Source of the DNA: Lota lota
Taxonomy: Eukaryota > Chordata > Actinopteri > Gadiformes > Lotidae
NCBI GenBank assembly: GCA_026745465.1
Contig: JACYXH010000719.1
Coordinates: 712,637-776,636, forward strand
Direction of reading: 5' to 3'
Length of the DNA stretch: 64,000 nucleotides
Under the pieces are notes generated by a model that worked only from the letters and a program-made list of their open reading frames with translations, was not told where the DNA came from and did not search any database. The first letter of the stretch is position 1, and the number at the start of each line of letters is the position of its first letter. Positions 26,523-38,686 of the stretch are shown piece after piece. A program made the position numbers and the translations under genes.

Positions 26523-26828
26523 TACCACCACGCCGTTTCACTTAAAGATCCCAACTGTACCCTGAGACACCCTGAGCTCATTTGCACAAACGCGCACGTG
26601 TGCGGCTGCGCGCGCATACAGCCGCGTAGATCAACCGGCCATAAATGTGCCGCACACGCGCACACACGTGAACAAACGGTGCTGGGGGGCTCGTTTCAAG
26701 GCCTGCCCTCTCAGCACCCCCGGTCTCTGTTGGGAGTGTGTGTGACTTGATTGTTAACAAGTCGGTCATAGAGAAGAAAAGTTGTGTCTTCTCCACGTTT
26801 GCCGCGTCGCTCTTCTTCAGAACTCTGT

Positions 26829-26865
26829 TCCTCCTCCTCCTCCTCCTCCTCCTCCTCCTCCTCCT
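26829..26865. repeat. (TCC)n trinucleotide repeat
   Basis: About 12 CCT units. On the - strand this gives a spurious poly-Glu frame. Confidence 0.92.
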
Positions 26866-26989
26866 CTGGCTGTGTTGATTGGGCTATGGGTCTGGTCACT
26901 GCCATTGCTTTTACTGTAGTTGTGCATTATTGAGACTTGAGAGTATGGAAATGCACTGCAGCAGCTCTTTGCGTGTGTACTCTATGTAT

Positions 26990-27040
26990 GTATATAGATA
27001 GATAGAGATGGATAGATATCTATCTATCTCTCTATATAGC
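26990..27040. repeat. Palindromic GATA/TATC repeat
   Basis: TATAGATAGATAGA on the left is answered by ATCTATCTATCTCTCTATATAG, so the tract can fold into a hairpin. Confidence 0.75.
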
Positions 27041-27654
27041 CTACATTTCACTGCCCAAAACAAGACTTCATTGGGCCTAGTAAAGTATGAGTGATGACAT
27101 GTAGATGAGAATATAACTTCTTTATTGCACATTACTTGGAGTAATGGAGTCCTTAAAGGTATGATATGAATGAATTCTGCCTTAAAATATATTAAAACGA
27201 CTACCTATGTTATGTATTTTGTTGAGTTGTGTACTTGCACTATCCCAACAGTTTCAAACAATGTTCAAGCCAGGAGAAAGCTGTAGTTTAATTCAAGGTA
27301 TCGATGTCTTTCATTTGGTTGCCTGTCGATGGCGTAGTATCCCCTTTACCCAGTAGAGACCGAATTTATAGATATGATGTGATGATTCCCAACATATCGA
27401 TTTTCACCAGCAGTGGTGGTGAAGACAACTCCCCAACAGATCCCACGCTACTTCACGACGTCATCAAACTATGTATTTTATTATTGTTTTGATTGAGAGA
27501 CCCCTAGCGGCTAAATTACATATTACACCTTTAAGGAAAGTTACCTTATGTTGACTCACCCAGATCTAAACATCTATATGAATACAATACAGATCTACAT
27601 ATCTATATTAATACTTATACACAACACATAAGCGGAGACACGCATAAGACAGAC

Positions 27655-27656
<2 letters not shown>
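27041..27656. other. Intronic sequence, nothing recognised
   Basis: No gene or repeat identified. Confidence 0.5.

Positions 27657-27747
<91 letters not shown>
27657..27747. repeat. (GT)45 microsatellite
   Basis: Uninterrupted GT array. Confidence 0.97.
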
Positions 27748-27750
<3 letters not shown>

Positions 27751-28135
27751 GAGTCACTCTGTCAGACCAGTTACGCATTTAGAATCCGTTTCCATCTCTT
27801 CCAATTCCAGCCATGTTGGCTTGCTCCCACATTGAAAGATGAAAGACTCAAAAAGTGTTGTTGAAATACAAACAAGCCAGAGAACGGGACGGATAATCCT
27901 CTTGCTCAGCCCCCCTGTTGAGTGAAATCCTCTGGACTGCCCAACAATCTCAATATCTCTTTCATACCAAAGCCATCCCCTTATAAGCATTATATAACCC
28001 CTATACAACAGTGCTCGGAACTGTTCATATTTTTCCAAATGTAAGAATATCCAATGCCTTCACGTCAGTGAATACATCAGCAATAGAAAGCAAGTGTAAT
28101 TAGAAAGTCATTGTTGAAATTAGTCACCATAAACT

Positions 28136-28345
28136 GATTCAAGATTCAAGAACTTTATTCGTTCCATTAACATACGGTTAACGTACAGTGAAATGAAAGA
28201 GGGCCAATGCTTACAGGATTGTGCAAAAACAACAGTAACAGTATTTACTATAAAAACAAGCAACATTTACAGTATAAAGAAGCAACTCTATTTAGGACCG
28301 GGGTAGATATAAATAAGGGATCTGTAAAAAAAAAAAAATGAACAA
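28136..28345. repeat. Retroposon-like repeat beginning TTCAAGATTCAAGAACTTTA
   Basis: The opening motif followed by GTGAAATG resembles the widespread teleost 3' repeat that starts TTCAAGATTCAAGG..TTTATT, usually attributed to LINE-type tails. An A13 run occurs at about 28326-28338. The assignment rests on resemblance only. The sequence from 28346 to 28450 and the stretch after 28735 may belong to the same older repeat, split by the SINE below. Confidence 0.5.
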
Positions 28346-28469
28346 AGTTGAGGTGTGTGCGTATTAGAGGGATCAGTGTTCACAGTCCTGATGGCCTTGG
28401 GAATGAGACTCCCTGGTGTTGCTGGAGGCGCTTGCCTGACCACAGCGGCAGTAACAGTCCATTGTTGGG

Positions 28470-28733
28470 GGAGTGGTGATCCTTCAGGCGCTGGTTGTGC
28501 ACCTACTGGGTGGATTGGAGAGCCCTCCTATGCGAGGCTGTTGCCAAACCGGGCAGTGATGCTTCCCGTCAGGATTGGAGGTGGTGTGTCACATGGGGCC
28601 TGGCAGTTAGGAAGGCCGGGACCAGGTCTCGCTCAGGGACACCTCGACACTCAGCTAGGAGGAGCCGGGGATCGATCTAGCAACCTTCCGGTTACAAGTC
28701 AACCCGCTCTACCTCCTGAGCTAAGCCGACCCT
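28470..28733 (-). mobile_element. tRNA-derived SINE
   Basis: On the - strand the head reads like a tRNA. Its A box is TAGCTCAGGAGGTAGAGCGG, followed by an anticodon-like TGT, and its degraded B box is GGTTGCTAGATCGATCC. The body continues with CTCCTCCTAGCTGAGTGTCG, a sequence type seen in teleost tRNA SINEs. Position 28733 is close to the 5' end. The 3' end is uncertain. It would have been transcribed by RNA polymerase III and mobilised by a LINE reverse transcriptase. The + frame across it (28355-28867) is spurious. Confidence 0.7.
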
Positions 28734-29453
28734 GGGTGAGAGGGCCATTGAAGCAGGCTGGAGAAGCATTCGAAGGCACAGGGACAGTGTTGGATGTCTT
28801 GAAGCAGGCAGGCACCACGGCCTTAGCCAGGGAGAGGTTCAATATTTTTGGTGAACACTGGGGGTAGCTGATTAGCACTGCTCTTCAGGACTCGCCCAGA
28901 TATGCCATCTGGACCTGTAGCTTACCTGGACCTGTCACAGACCATGTGTGCTGATCTCCAGCAGTGGAACTCACTCCAGCTACGCTAACAGTGTTAATAT
29001 TAGCTGACGAGCTAGAGGTGTGGTTGCTATCCTCAAATGGTCTTTTTGACTTCCTCTTTTGTAGTCCATTAAGCCATATGACTATTTATGACTAGTGACT
29101 ATGTAGCCATATGACTACGATTACTGACGTCCAAATTGAGTACTGGAGTATTTATGGCCATCCCTAATATGAGAGATGGTAGGGTTTGAACCCTTTTATC
29201 ATTTCCTTGACCACATTCTGTTTAACGTCGGACCAGATTGATGGACGACTGAATGAAAGGCTGGCTATGCTGCAGTTTCTCATGTAATTTTTGTCCTGCC
29301 TTTTGTTCATGCTCCCGTGAGCGGCCCTTCTGCCCCGAGTGAAGGGCCTGTTGTCGCGGTGTGGGAAGAGTGGTGACTCACCTGGTGTCTGCTGCCCAGC
29401 TAACACACAGCACATTCATCTGGACCTCTTGTCATCTGGCTCCCCTCCGTCCT

Positions 29454-29455
<2 letters not shown>

Positions 29456-29489
<34 letters not shown>
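29456..29489. repeat. C34 homopolymer
   Basis: An uninterrupted run of 34 cytosines, a potential i-motif or G-quadruplex on the opposite strand. Confidence 0.95.
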
Positions 29490-29538
29490 ATGTCCTCGTT
29501 CCCTTGAGAAGCAGGATATGCTTACCCTACATACACAC

Positions 29539-29665
29539 ACAGACAGACAGACAGACAGACAGACACTCTCATGCTGGTATCAAGGCACCACTGTCAATTC
29601 CACTTTCACACGCTTTGAAAGTCCAAGGCAGCGCATATGTGCGCGCACACACGCACACACACACT

Positions 29666-29692
<27 letters not shown>
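29539..29692. repeat. (AGAC)n and CA repeats
   Basis: AGAC units lie at 29540-29565 and CGCA/CA repeats at 29640-29692. Confidence 0.88.
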
Positions 29693-29697
<5 letters not shown>

Positions 29698-29719
29698 TGT
29701 GACTGTGTAAAGGTATAAG

Positions 29720-30675
29720 AGGAGAAGAAAATGAGCAGATTCAAATGTTTTGGTTTTCAGTTGTGTGTGTGTGTTAGGGTTGAAAGATTAGGATATGTGG
29801 GAATGATCATTTTTGCATCACAATTAGCATTTTCATTGAAGAAATTATTAAATCAGAATGTGACATTGTTGGGTTCACTACCAAACAAACTGAAAAAAAT
29901 GTGTATGCAAGAGCATCTCTGCAAAATGGTGTTATGCATTTTCATTTGCACACTTCCCTTATCAAAAAATTGCAGCTCCTGCATTTTGATATTGCACTTG
30001 GTCATATTGCTAAGATAATAGTTTGATTTATTGTTCAGCTCTAGTGTGTGTACACTTTCTTTTTTGTTTCTCATATTCTGACAATATTTCAACGTGTGTG
30101 TCTTTGTATAAACACAACACAACAGGCTTTTTTTATTTTTACTGCAAGTGGGCGCATGCTGTGGCAGTGGGAGAGCGAGCTGTGTGTTCAAATTCGCTCT
30201 CTGTGGCAGAAGGAATATGGAAACGTAGGAAGTATCTCAAATTCTCTCTTTCTCTTGTTCTCTCTGTCCCTCCCACTTCTTCCCCCTCCCTTCCCTTATG
30301 TTCATGGGATCTGGACCGTACTCATGATATGCTGAGAGGAAGGGCCAATAAGACTAATGCACACGCACACGCACGCACACACTATTTTTATCTGTGTGTT
30401 TAAGTGAGAGCTCTATTAGTTGGAAAACGCTGACTGGGTTGTTTGCTACGCCTGATTGAGTTTGGGGACGGTGCCGCTATCTTTGATATTAGTTTCCTCT
30501 CTCATCGCTTCGCTTTATTCTAGTTAAAGACAGATCGATAGATGTTATTTTTAGGCTGCCTTTCTCGCATCTCTCCTCTCCATCTCTATATCCAACACTC
30601 TCCTCCCACAGCCCTCTGGCACTGGAGAGAGCACACGCATACATGCAGACATATGCGCACACACATGGATGCACA
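29720..30675. other. Intronic sequence, nothing recognised
   Basis: About 950 bp with only short pyrimidine-rich and CA stretches. No feature assigned. Confidence 0.45.
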
Positions 30676-30678
30676 CTC

Positions 30679-30834
<156 letters not shown>

Positions 30835-31202
30835 ATTCTCATAATTAGGTATTCACAGTGTAGCTGTGGATACCTATTGTTATTCTAGGGTTTGGATATT
30901 ATTATTCCGGATTGGTAACGCCTATATCGCCGCGGTGGACTTGTCAAACGTTTTCGAATTCGGGGATTATATGAATATTCCTGGTAAGCAGGTCTCGAAA
31001 ACGTTTGGTGCCGAAATTTCCATAGGGGGCGCTATAACTTCCGGTCAAAGTTAAACGCTCAGCATTTCCGCCCCTATGGATGAACAATTCTGAAACTTGA
31101 TGTACATGCCTTATTTCGCATGCTGAACCTTTTTGCCTCTTGGACCCATAATGTCCGTCGGGATAGATTTAGCTGTACACTGAAAATGTCTCGAAAGCTT
31201 CA

Positions 31203-31354
31203 AAAACTGTCTTCTTCAGAACCATAGTGTAGCAAAGACCATGCCACACTCCACCTAGGGGACTTTTCTTGGGCTCCTCCAAACAAAGGACACAGGGTGG
31301 TGATGTTAAACCGGTTTACTGCCAAGGTTGAGTATATTGACACAAACAGCTGGT
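31203..31354 (-). repeat. Interspersed repeat, copy 2 (inverse of 1-168)
   Basis: The reverse complement matches the window start through GGTTTAACATCACCACCCTG, TTTGTTTGGAGGAGCC and CAGCTGGTGC. Confidence 0.7.
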
Positions 31355-31385
31355 GCCCCATGCTGCCTTGCAGGAGCTCTCTCTC

Positions 31386-31540
31386 TGAGTGTGTGCGGTG
31401 ATGGCTGGTTTAACCTGTGCACACTGATTGCTCAATGTGCAACAGGTGTGCTGCCTCACCCAGCCCCAGATTCCAATCAGTCTGACTCGGGCCAGGTGAG
31501 GCTGTTTAAACCATCCATCATCCACACACACTCACACACA
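31386..31540 (+). mobile_element. Short MITE-like element, copy 2
   Basis: Same terminal inverted repeats and interior as 6353-6494, with substitutions (for example GTGCGGTGATGGCTGG at the left and TTTAAACCATCCATCA at the right). It directly follows the other interspersed repeat inside the larger TIR element. Confidence 0.7.
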
Positions 31541-31943
31541 TGGCTTCAAATGAAAAATGGATTTGATAGTCATGATCTGTGACTGCTTGCAGTCCTAGTT
31601 TCTTTCCTTCTTCCATTTGTTTGGCGACTGTTAAGTTCTGGTGCTCCCTGGACATGCCATGATCATGATTACACATCAATACCTACAGCCATGTTCATCC
31701 CGGCCTTGAATCCATTTAGCCGATTTCGTCATTTGCCAACGGGTCACCGCGGGAACATAGACACCTTATTCAGACGGACTGATATTGGTTCTGGACTTGT
31801 GTGTCTTTCAAAACTACAAATAAAACCAGGACTGCAGGCAGTCACAACAAGGTGTTCACAGCCCACGCACCGCCCATCCCAGCGGCCGCCCTTTTCAAGT
31901 GAACCACGGGTGTAGTCATTTTACCATGTCTCACAAAAGGTTT

Positions 31944-32012
31944 GGTTGAGGTCAGACTCGAACCGGCGACCCAATGTCCACGTGGCCGACGCGATACCAC
32001 TTCACTACATGG
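31944..32012 (-). repeat. tRNA-like sequence, probable SINE head
   Basis: The reverse complement has an A box-like TAGTGAAGTGGTATCGCG and a near-consensus B box GGTTCGAGTCT about 35 bases later, the spacing of RNA polymerase III internal promoters. The arms do not pair well enough for a functional tRNA, so a tRNA-derived SINE or tRNA pseudogene is more likely. Confidence 0.5.
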
Positions 32013-32819
32013 ACTTGTTTATTGCCAGGGGCAAATTACACTATATTTTGAGAAGGAGCAGTCTTACATACTTTGCAGATGTAGTGAGCTTGGAAGGTGT
32101 GGTAAAATGGCATTTGTGTGCCTTATAAACTGGTTTATAAGGTATGGACAAGTATACAGTGTCAAAAGCCACCTTTTGTGATGAAATGATGTTTGTACCC
32201 CTTTAAGGCCCAACCTGCTTTGGAGAGAGGCCTCGATTTGGATAGGCGAACTTTAAACCAATGCATCCAATTATATTTTTAATTTAATCTTTATATTTTG
32301 AAAAAAACAAAAAACTGACAGACACACACACACACTGGTTTAATAGTAGATGCCATTTATGTGTGATATTGAGCCTCTTATAGGCGAACTGGTGCACTGC
32401 ACTTATGAGGAATTACTGTCATTGACACTGTGACGTCATGGAATGTGATATGGACACCAAACGTTTTTCACATGTTAAGGGAGATGTCTATGTGCATTGC
32501 AAGTTTCAAATAATACCCAAACCCCACAATAACAATAGGTATCCACAGATACTCTGTGAATACCTAATGAGCTCCTTCCACCTGCAGTTGAATACTACAT
32601 CGGTGACAACTGATCACACCTATTGATAATATTACAACTGTACAACCTAGAAATCCTCCTCCTGATATTGTCGTGTTCAATATACGAGCCTTAATCACCG
32701 TCTTAAGTAAATTGCACATTTTGTAACCAAATACTTTAAAAACATTCCCATATAGGCTACGGTCGGTCTCCCATACCGTTTGTAGTCTTTGAAGACAGAC
32801 TTTGAAGGGCAGGGACGGT

Positions 32820-32920
32820 ATGAATTTCTTCTTACCGCGGTTTGGTGGTTTTCTGCTATTATCAGAAGCCTGTAGCATGGCTTTGAACACTGGCTTCTCA
32901 ACGGTATGGAATGGTGCCAT
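32820..32920 (-). pseudogene. hAT (BED-type) transposase fragment
   Basis: A short - strand segment encodes APFHTVEKPVFKAMLQ, resembling the PFxxVExxGFxxML motif found just before the catalytic region of BED-zinc-finger hAT transposases. The following codons (RKPPNRGKKKF) fit only loosely. No other part of a transposase is visible, so this is a degraded relic or a chance match. Confidence 0.4.
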
Positions 32921-32961
32921 TTATTGTACCAAATAATGAGTCACACTAGATTAATGACCAA

Positions 32962-33160
32962 CCTGGCCACCTAAACCCAGCCTGGCCACCTAAACCCAGC
33001 CTAGCCGTCTAAACCCCGCCTGGCCGTCTAAACCCAGCCTGGCCGTCTAAACCCAGCCTGGCCTTCTAAACCCAGCCTGGCCATCTAAACCCAGCCTGGC
33101 CATCTAAACCCAGCCTGGCCATCTAAACCCAGCCTGGCCATCTAAACCCAGCCTGGCCAG
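32962..33160. repeat. 19-bp minisatellite
   Basis: About ten tandem units of CCTGGCCATCTAAACCCAG, with variants at the CAT position (CAC, CGT, CTT). The last four units are nearly identical, suggesting recent expansion at the right end. Confidence 0.96.
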
Positions 33161-33672
33161 GAAAAACTTGAAACTTGAAACTAGAAAAGCCTGGAAACTT
33201 TCACATGGTGGGCAGTAAGTACAAAGGAAACAAAGGTGAGGGGGAGTGACCATCGTGGAGGGTTAAGGATTGGCCAGGGCTGAAGTCAGCCATGGCGGGA
33301 GAGGCCAAGTTAATTATTATTATTATTTATTAATTATACATTATGGGTGAAGTGGACATGTCTGCAAGGCTGCAAGCAAGGCTGCAAGAAGGAGTCCTCA
33401 CAATAAAGAAGTCAGTCGATTGGCCTCAGTATCAGACTTCGTGGCTACGGTGGAAATGCAAACTCACCCAATCGTAACACCTTTCAAATAGAGAGAGGAA
33501 GGGAGACATCTCTAGTTCCAAGGAAAATGTATACAAAGTCCTTCTTCAACCTTTTGACTAGTAATTATATAAACAAGGTTTATATAAATATATATAATAT
33601 TTATATATAAATAAAACAATTGCAGTGATGACGGTTCAGAGCTCATCTGGAAGGCACCGCATCACCACGGTG

Positions 33673-33832
33673 ATGCGACGCTATGCTATGCGACGCTATG
33701 CTATGCGACGCTATGCTATGCGACGCTATGCTATGCGACGCTATGCTATGCGACGCTATGCTATGCGACGCTATGCTATGCGACGCTATGCTATGCGACG
33801 CTATGCTATGCGACGCTATGCTATGCGACGCT
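33673..33832. repeat. 15-bp minisatellite
   Basis: About 10.7 perfect copies of ATGCGACGCTATGCT. The period is a multiple of three, so frames remain open (repeating MRRYA or DAMLC peptides) and are spurious. It ends at the palindrome that follows. Confidence 0.97.
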
Positions 33833-33916
33833 ATTAAAAAGGTATACTCTAGCATAGGGCAGACGATAACCGCATGCGGTTATCGTCTGCCCTATGCTAG
33901 AGTACACCTTTTTAAT
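33833..33916. repeat. 84-bp near-perfect palindrome
   Basis: Two 42-base arms meet with no spacer at CGCATGCG (33871-33878). 41 of 42 pairs are complementary, the exception being 33844 against 33905. The left arm begins ATTAAAAAGG and the right arm ends CCTTTTTAAT. It could extrude as a cruciform and directly abuts the 15-bp array. Confidence 0.97.
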
Positions 33917-35101
33917 CTTTGCTTCTTCTATGCAACACACTGTGTATGTCCCGTGACGTCATTCCATGGACAAGGGCCACAGCGTGATGGGGGAGAGCAA
34001 TGAGGAAACACTGGGTGGAGCACAATGAGGTGAATCAAAGTGTTAAATAAAAAAAGACTTGATTCATTGCAGTGGCCTCATATTTCAAATGTCGGCCGCA
34101 TTTTTATGGAACCCTCGTACATTTTCGTCCCCTGGTCCAGTATTAGTATTATCCATCGATCGGATGAGTAGCCTACTAAAACGACTGTTTAGTTTCTTAT
34201 CATTTACCAGTGTGAGCAGTGAGCATGCACCATGTGCAGGGTGGTTCCTGGCTCCGAATGGGCCAATGGGGGGTGACAACGCAAAAGAGGAAGCACGATT
34301 GGTCCGTAAAGGCAATGAGTCACTGTTACCTTATTTGACAGAAATCAATGCATCTTCCTGTGATTTATGACCGTTACATAAACAACAAGATATATTATGC
34401 TTGACTAAATGAAACCCCACTAACAACACCCTTTGAAGGACCAGGCTTGTCCACTGGTTCCTGGTGTCTCATTGGAATTCATCTACCTGTTTATAAAGTG
34501 TTTACAAATCAAAGGTCCTCCTCTTGTGCAGGTCAAATAGAAATAATCGAACGTAATAGCCGATTAGACGTTCGTACACGCTGAGGTTTACGCTCTATAA
34601 ACTTAACGGCCGTTTAGTTAGAATGCATTTCAGATTATTACACAAGAGTTTGACCATTTCTTTTGAGCTATTGTTGCCTACTCATCGCATAGGTGTACTC
34701 TGGCTATACTGTGTACCTTCAATATTGGAACTTTTTAAATGTTTTGTTAGACAATAGGAATGGAAGAGTGAGCATCTATTTGCAGGTTGAAAAACAAACA
34801 CATTGAAGGAGAATACAAGAATGGAGACATGTAATAGTTTCATTGCAGGAGCAGTTTCAAAATATTAATAATCATGTAATCTATGTCTATTTTTATTTTG
34901 AAATGAAACCATTACATTCTGCATCCAGTCTACATTGTAAACTGTCCTTTTCGTCAAAATAGCCAAACTAGGAGGCTGACCCACACACAATTGATTGTAG
35001 TGTGGGCTTTGCTCGTCAGCATCGCAACAGAATATCCCTTTCTCTTTAGAGATGATCGCTCAATCTGTGAGGCTGCTCATGCAGTGTGAAGAGGTTCTAA
35101 A

Positions 35102-35103
<2 letters not shown>

Positions 35104-35148
<45 letters not shown>

Positions 35149-35340
35149 GGCACTCATTAACCACGCGTTAGAGGGGGCAATCAACGGCAGAATATCTCTT
35201 AAACGATCGTGTAATCAATCATCAAGACTCGAGGACAAAGCCCATATCAAACCTTGATGAGATTAAAGTAGCTCATTGATATCAGACATAAATGGAAACA
35301 CACACACACACACACACACACTCACACACTCGTAGTGTGT
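35104..35340. repeat. GT and CA microsatellites
   Basis: (GT)n lies at 35105-35148 and (CA)n at 35298-35328. Confidence 0.92.
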
Positions 35341-35827
35341 GTGTTAGTACCGGTTTCAAATGATTAATAGGAAATATACTCATACTCATTTAACATTTAT
35401 ATTCATTTACTGAATACAAAACATCTACGAACATACAGTAAGTACAACTTTTACGAGACATGGCTACATAAACATGTGATACTTTGTTTATCGAGGGTAT
35501 GAGGAGCCGCATGGGCTAGCTGTTCTTCCAGGGGTCCAAGACAAAAGGTGTGCAACAAAAGTGTGTCGCAAATGTGTGTCTTTTGCTCATGAGCGTGTTT
35601 AAAGCTCAAGGACAAGCGACCCCACCTTGTTATCGGAGCAAAAAATTATGAAAGGGCTTAGTAGGCGGTGGTTGAGACACATGCTGTTTTAGCAGAACCT
35701 TTAATGGAGTCACAGGGCAGGGATGTCTATCTGTTGCATAATCACTACACTCTAGCCTGGCCAGTTCACCTGAGGTCAAAGGTCACGTTCTTTTCCTGTT
35801 GATGGGAACACAGACAACAAGGAGTGT

Positions 35828-35922
35828 GGGGGGGGGGGGGGGGGGGGGGGTGAAGTCTTTATTTCCAAGTCATAAAGTAGTAATTCCTCTCTCTATCTCC
35901 ATTAGGTAAATGTTAGAGAGGG

Positions 35923-35963
<41 letters not shown>

Positions 35964-35978
35964 CTCTCTCGCTCACTC
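35828..35978. repeat. G23 run and (TC)n tract
   Basis: Poly-G lies at 35828-35850 and (TC)n at 35924-35976. Confidence 0.93.
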
Positions 35979-36094
35979 TGCCCATTATTCTCTGCTCAAG
36001 TTTAGCTGAAAGTCATCCATCTGCACTAGATGCCCACACACTGAGTTTTTGTATTAAGCAAAGTGAACAGATGCTAAGCCTAATGATTAGTCAG

Positions 36095-36233
<139 letters not shown>

Positions 36234-36964
36234 GAGTGGTTGTTTGGATATGGTGTCAGGCGACCTTTATTCCATTAGAGATATTGTTGCGGTGATCTCT
36301 CCTCCCCTCTTGGCACTTTGGTATATCGCTCCTCCTCTTCTTCACCTCCTCTTCTTCCTGACACATCTTTTAACTTGTAACGTAACCTTTGAACCCTTGT
36401 TTTGTGTGCATGTACCCGTACTGATGGAGATACAGACAGTGCGACTACACTCTGCTCCCTCCTGAGTTGTTGTCATTAGATGCGCGTTAGGCCTCCATCG
36501 CTTCATCCCCAGTTCCCACCCTCCGTGGTGCATCTGTTTGCCTTAGCCTTCTCATTTTTCCATCCTCTCCGTCTTCTCTCTTTCACGTGTTTCCCACACT
36601 CTCTTCTGCACCCCACTCTCTCTCACTCTCATTCTCTCCCTCATTCACTCCCTCATTCACTTTCATGTTGCTTAAGCATTTAAATGAAGCATTTAATTGA
36701 TGTATCATATCAATTTGAAATGATGACAACCAGTTATTCTACAGCATAACACAACAATCAAAAAGAAATAAGAGCATATACAATACACAACGATAAGAAG
36801 TGATATACAACATAAATGGCTGGATGTTGGAACACCACAACCTTTTCTCAGGGGCTTGCTGTTATTGTTGTATAGCAAGTTCTCTCTCTGTGTCTCTCTC
36901 TTATTGTCACAGCTGTGTTCTCGGTGACATGGTCACATGGTCGCTGTGGACACACTGTCCCCTA

Positions 36965-37248
<284 letters not shown>

Positions 37249-37604
37249 GGGTTTTACTTATTTATACTATACTTAAAATATTTATATTTTATAGATATTA
37301 TTTTCGTTCCCACTCTTTTCTAAAGTTAGTCATTCTGACTGCAATTCATTACCTTGCAAATTAACATTTCCTTTGGTGAACAAATTAGAACGGTGTTCAA
37401 CGTCCCAGTTTGGTTCAGCAGGGCAATGTAACATCAATGTTGATATCACTTATGTCAGCAAGTTAAATGCTGTCTTAATTATTTTGAAGACATTTCAGTA
37501 GCTGGCCATTGCTGAACATAGTATGCTTTCTTGTTTTTGTGGGAAATGTCACTTTATGCCGCAACACTTTGTACTAAATGGAATATCCCATTGTTCCCTT
37601 AGTA

Positions 37605-37950
37605 CAGTGGTTCCCAACCATTTTTGGCCTGTGACCCCATTTCTAGCGCTGAAAAGGTTTGGGACCTAAACTTTAAACTTTTTGCATCTGCTTCCACATC
37701 AATTGTTTTTACCCAATAAACATCTGCGGTGATTTCAATGGTGAATGTAATCAAATTGCTCCACTACAAACTAAGTAATGAGTAGTAGTTTTACTCATGG
37801 CTCATTCAGTCATTTTCATATATACAAGTCTATGTGACAAAAATAAATAAAAAGGTTTTCTAAAATGGATCATGAAATATCTATAGCTTATGTCAGCAAC
37901 CTCTTGCAACCCCAAATGCATATCAGGGGACCCGAAGTTGGGAACCACTG
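37605..37950. mobile_element. hAT-type MITE
   Basis: The 346-bp element begins CAGTGGTTCCCAAC and ends GTTGGGAACCACTG, perfect 14-bp inverted ends of the hAT/Charlie type. It is flanked by CCTTAGTA (37597-37604) and CCTTAGCA (37951-37958), an 8-bp target duplication with one mismatch, as expected for hAT. The interior has no coding capacity, so movement would have required a transposase supplied elsewhere. Confidence 0.93.
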
Positions 37951-38188
37951 CCTTAGCATGCTCACAGTGAGTAGTTAATAGTTAGGTTTAGCGCTACGAG
38001 GTCGAGCATGTACCTGTTTAAGTCTACGTAACTTCAGATCCCGACAACAAGGAGTACAATTGGTCATGTTCTGTTTACGCCGATAGATAAAAGCTATTTC
38101 ATATATATACATTTATATAATCGTAATAATTGTACATCTAATTATCTCTAGAATCAACTACAATTATATTCCAGCAGATGCGCATGTT

Positions 38189-38686
38189 ACTTCAGTCACT
38201 AAATCGTTTTCTCTGTCCTAAATCCCAAGTTTTCTCCTAAAAGTGACCGAGAGATGTGCAGATCTAGTCGTACTTCAGTCACTAAATCATTTTCTCTGTC
38301 CTAAATCCCAAGTTTTGTCCTAAAAGTGACCGAGAGATGTGCAGATCTAGTCTTACTTCAGTCACTAAATCATTTTCTCTGTCCTAAATCCCAGGTTTTG
38401 TCCTAAAAGTGACCGAGAGATGTGCAGATCTAGTCTTACTTCAGTCACTAAATCATTTTCTCTGTCCTAAATCCCAAGTTTTGTCCTAAAAGTGACCGAG
38501 AGATGTGCAGATCTAGTCTTACTTCAGTCACTAAATCATTTTCTCTGTCCTAAATCCCAAGTTTTGTCCTAAAAGTGACCGAGAGATGTGCAGATCTAGT
38601 CTTACTTCAGTCACTAAATCATTTTCTCTGTCCTAAATCCCAGGTTTTTTCCTAAAAGTGACCGAGAGATGTGCAGATCTAGTCTT
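38189..38686. repeat. 83-bp minisatellite, six copies
   Basis: Units begin ACTTCAGTCACTAAATC at 38189, 38272, 38355, 38438, 38521 and 38604, exactly 83 bp apart. They differ by only a few substitutions (for example CAAG/CAGG and TTTTGTCC/TTTTCTCC), which suggests recent amplification or gene conversion. Confidence 0.97.

Larger units (their letters stand above)
30844..32568. mobile_element. DNA transposon-like element with 40-bp terminal inverted repeats and nested insertions
   Basis: The left end ATTAGGTATTCACAG..GTGGATACCTATTGTTATT is matched in reverse complement at the right end (AATAACAATAGGTATCCACAG..CTGTGAATACCTAAT, about 32530-32568). Each terminus is itself an imperfect palindrome (GGTATTCACAG / CTGTGGATACC). 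A TA dinucleotide borders both ends. The ~1.7 kb interior holds at least three other repeats: the 31203-31354 repeat, the MITE at 31386-31540 and a tRNA-like segment near 31944. No transposase frame remains. The superfamily is unknown to me. Confidence 0.65.

Noticed and set aside
28355..28867. 170-aa + strand frame
   Set aside because: It lies across a tRNA-derived SINE in the opposite orientation and an older repeat.
31944..32012. Functional tRNA gene
   Set aside because: A and B boxes are present but acceptor and D-arm pairing is poor. A SINE head or pseudogene is more likely.
33673..33832. CRISPR-like regular repeat array
   Set aside because: Units are contiguous with no spacers, so this is a vertebrate minisatellite. 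The same holds for 38189, 48051 and 49051.
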